A model generated the notes under the pieces. It ran no database searches. It saw only the letters and a program-made list of their open reading frames with translations, and was not told the origin of the DNA. From assembly GCF_004519305.1 (NCBI RefSeq), contig NZ_SOZA01000005.1:62001-126000 (forward strand): a stretch of 64,000 nucleotides of DNA, given 5' to 3'. The translations under genes and the position numbers were made by a program. This stretch comes from Pseudomonas sp. RIT623. Lineage in GTDB: Bacteria; Pseudomonadota; Gammaproteobacteria; Pseudomonadales; Pseudomonadaceae. How positions within the stretch are numbered: the stretch's first letter is position 1; the number at the start of each line of letters is the position of its first letter. Positions 62,539-64,000 of the stretch are shown piece by piece.

Positions 62539-63849
62539 GTGCTTTCCGCGTTTCGTTTCACCCCGTTGTTCGTTGCGTTGGCCGCAACGATTCCCGTCTC
62601 CGCCCAGGCCGAAGAAGAGCGAGCCGAGGGTTTCATCGAAGGGTCCTCGCTCAACCTGCATTTTCGCAATGCCTACTTCAACCGCAACGAGAAGAACCGC
62701 AAGGTAGAGGACAAGCGCGAGTGGGGCCAGGGCGCCGTGGCGCGCTTCGAGTCCGGCTATACGCCAGGCACCATCGGCTTCGGCCTCGATGCCCACGCCA
62801 TGATCGGTTTGAAACTGGACGGCGGCTCCGGCCATGCCGGTACCTCGATCCTGCCGAGCGAACCGGGCGACAAGGCCCGCCACGCCTTCTCCACCGCCGG
62901 CGGCGCGATCAAGCTCAAGGGCTTCGACACCGAGTTCAAGGCCGGTGACCTGTTCCTCAGCAACCCGGTGATCGCCGGTGGCGAAAGCCGCATGCTGCCG
63001 CAGACCTTCCGCGGCGTCGCGCTGACCAACAACAGCATCGACGGGCTGATGCTCGAAGGCGGCAAGGTCAGCTTCACCAAGCCGTACAACCAGAGCGGCC
63101 ACCGCCGCATCAACACCTACTACAGCAACCAGACGCCCGAGCAGGACAGCCAGAACCTGAGCTGGGCCGGCGCGTCGTGGAGCGGCACCGAGGGCGTCAC
63201 CGCCAACCTCTACGCCGCCGAGCTGAAGGACATCTGGAACCAGTACTACGCCGACTTCGACTACACCTACGCGGTCAACGACCTGGTCAGCCTGAACCCG
63301 GGCGTGCACTTCTATCACACCCAGGACACCGGCCAGTCGAAGCTGGGCAGCATCGACAACAACACCTGGAGCGTGCACTTCACCGTCGCCGCCGGGTACC
63401 ACAGCGTCACCGCCGCCTACCAGCGGGTAAACGGCAACACGCCGTTCGACTACATCAACCTGGGTGACAGCATCTTCCTCGACAACTCGCGCATGTATTC
63501 GGATTTCAACGCGCCGAACGAGCGCTCGTGGAAGCTGCAGTACGACTACGACTTCGCCGGCCTCGGCATCCCAGGCCTGAGCACCTCGCTGTCGTACTCG
63601 CGCGGCAAGGCCGACCTGACCAAGGCCAGCCAGGACACCGAGTTCTATACCTTCTACAACGCGGACGGCAAGAATGCCCGGCACTGGGAGCGTGACTTCG
63701 ACCTGAAGTACGTGTTCCAGGAAGGCCAGCTCAAGGACCTGTCGGTGCTGCTGCGCTATGCCACGCACCGAGCCAACGCGGCGTATGCGAGCGAGCAGGA
63801 CAACGACGAGTTCCGGGTGATCGTGGATTACCCGCTGAACGTGTTCTAA
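62539..63849 (+). CDS. OprD-family outer-membrane porin
   Basis: 436 residues, the usual OprD length. Signal peptide ends VSAQAEEE. Early OprD pattern [17 protein letters not shown] and [28 protein letters not shown], then alternating strands ([47 protein letters not shown]) and an aromatic C terminus ending in Phe. Start is GTG at 62539 with AAAGGAG at the right spacing. Members import amino acids, organic acids or sugars; the specific substrate cannot be read. Confidence 0.92.
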   Translation: MLSAFRFTPLFVALAATIPVSAQAEEERAEGFIEGSSLNLHFRNAYFNRNEKNRKVEDKREWGQGAVARFESGYTPGTIGFGLDAHAMIGLKLDGGSGHAGTSILPSEPGDKARHAFSTAGGAIKLKGFDTEFKAGDLFLSNPVIAGGESRMLPQTFRGVALTNNSIDGLMLEGGKVSFTKPYNQSGHRRINTYYSNQTPEQDSQNLSWAGASWSGTEGVTANLYAAELKDIWNQYYADFDYTYAVNDLVSLNPGVHFYHTQDTGQSKLGSIDNNTWSVHFTVAAGYHSVTAAYQRVNGNTPFDYINLGDSIFLDNSRMYSDFNAPNERSWKLQYDYDFAGLGIPGLSTSLSYSRGKADLTKASQDTEFYTFYNADGKNARHWERDFDLKYVFQEGQLKDLSVLLRYATHRANAAYASEQDNDEFRVIVDYPLNVF

Positions 63850-63861
63850 CGCGGTAATCAC

Positions 63862-63976
63862 TATAGGAGCGGCCTTGTGTCGCGAAAGGGCCGCAAAGCG
63901 GCCCCAGCACTCTTAAGCAGCCCTGCAGAATCCTGGGCTGCTGCACAGCCCTTGCGCGACACAAGGGCGCTCCTGC
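63862..63976. repeat. REP pair (GGAGCGGCCTTGTGTCGCG type), imperfect
   Basis: One REP at 63862-63904 (with the GCCGCAAAGCGGCCCC tail) and an inverted, diverged copy near 63946-63976 (CCTTGCGCGACACAAGGGCGCTCCTGC), just after the OprD stop. Confidence 0.8.
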
Positions 63977-64000
63977 AAAGTCAGCCGCTCGTTGCCTGGG

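Overview
The window is chromosomal DNA of a fluorescent Pseudomonas, most likely the P. putida group. Support comes from the gene order (isc operon; trmJ-cysE; suhB; secF-secD-yajC-tgt-queA; alaC; cyoABCDE), the very high GC content with GC-ending codons, an OprD-family porin, and dense REP elements of Pseudomonas type. Species cannot be fixed from the sequence alone.

Layout. 1-3994: Fe-S assembly operon iscR-iscS-iscU-iscA-hscB-hscA on the minus strand (hscA runs off the left edge), with a promoter overlapped by two IscR-like sites. 4068-6600: trmJ-cysE (minus) and divergent suhB. 6726-12800: a glycine-zipper envelope protein, then the queuosine/Sec group queA-tgt-yajC-secD-secF (minus). 12909-12993: tRNA-Leu(CAA). 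13093-15158: a small membrane protein, a GNAT enzyme and a bestrophin-like channel. 15361-20862: a selenium block, in which a tightly overlapping PhnCDE-like ABC transporter (putative selenate importer) faces selD-mnmH, consistent with uptake, activation and insertion of selenium into tRNA. 20866-23955: LprI-like protein, LysR regulator with divergent YdcZ-type transporter, membrane protein and GNAT enzyme.

24136-39423: one gene of 15.3 kb encoding a 5,095-residue autotransporter. It has a signal peptide, about 40 beta-strand repeats arranged in five blocks separated by four 'FWDG/NWT' hinge modules, and a C-terminal beta-barrel ending in Phe. Inside the first block a five-unit super-repeat with a 1,299-bp period is present about 2.4 times. 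This is the most striking feature of the window.

39721-49443: a Cys-cluster protein, alaC, the cytochrome bo3 oxidase operon cyoABCDE, dsbB and the flavohaemoglobin gene hmp, all minus strand. 49598-51148: the NO-responsive sigma54 activator NorR/FhpR, divergent from hmp. 51632-55284: CheV, a small exported protein overlapping a second Cys-cluster protein, and a PAS-containing (Aer-like) chemoreceptor on the other strand. 55508-61980: an RND efflux pair followed by a CopR/CusS-like two-component system. 62111-63849: a small exported protein behind a leader with three hairpins, and an OprD-family porin. Three REP families (cores GGAGCGGCCTTGTGTCGCG, GGAGCCAGCCTTGCTGGCG, GGGAGCGGGCTTGCCCCGC) punctuate the intergenic spaces, including one pair between the response regulator and its sensor kinase.
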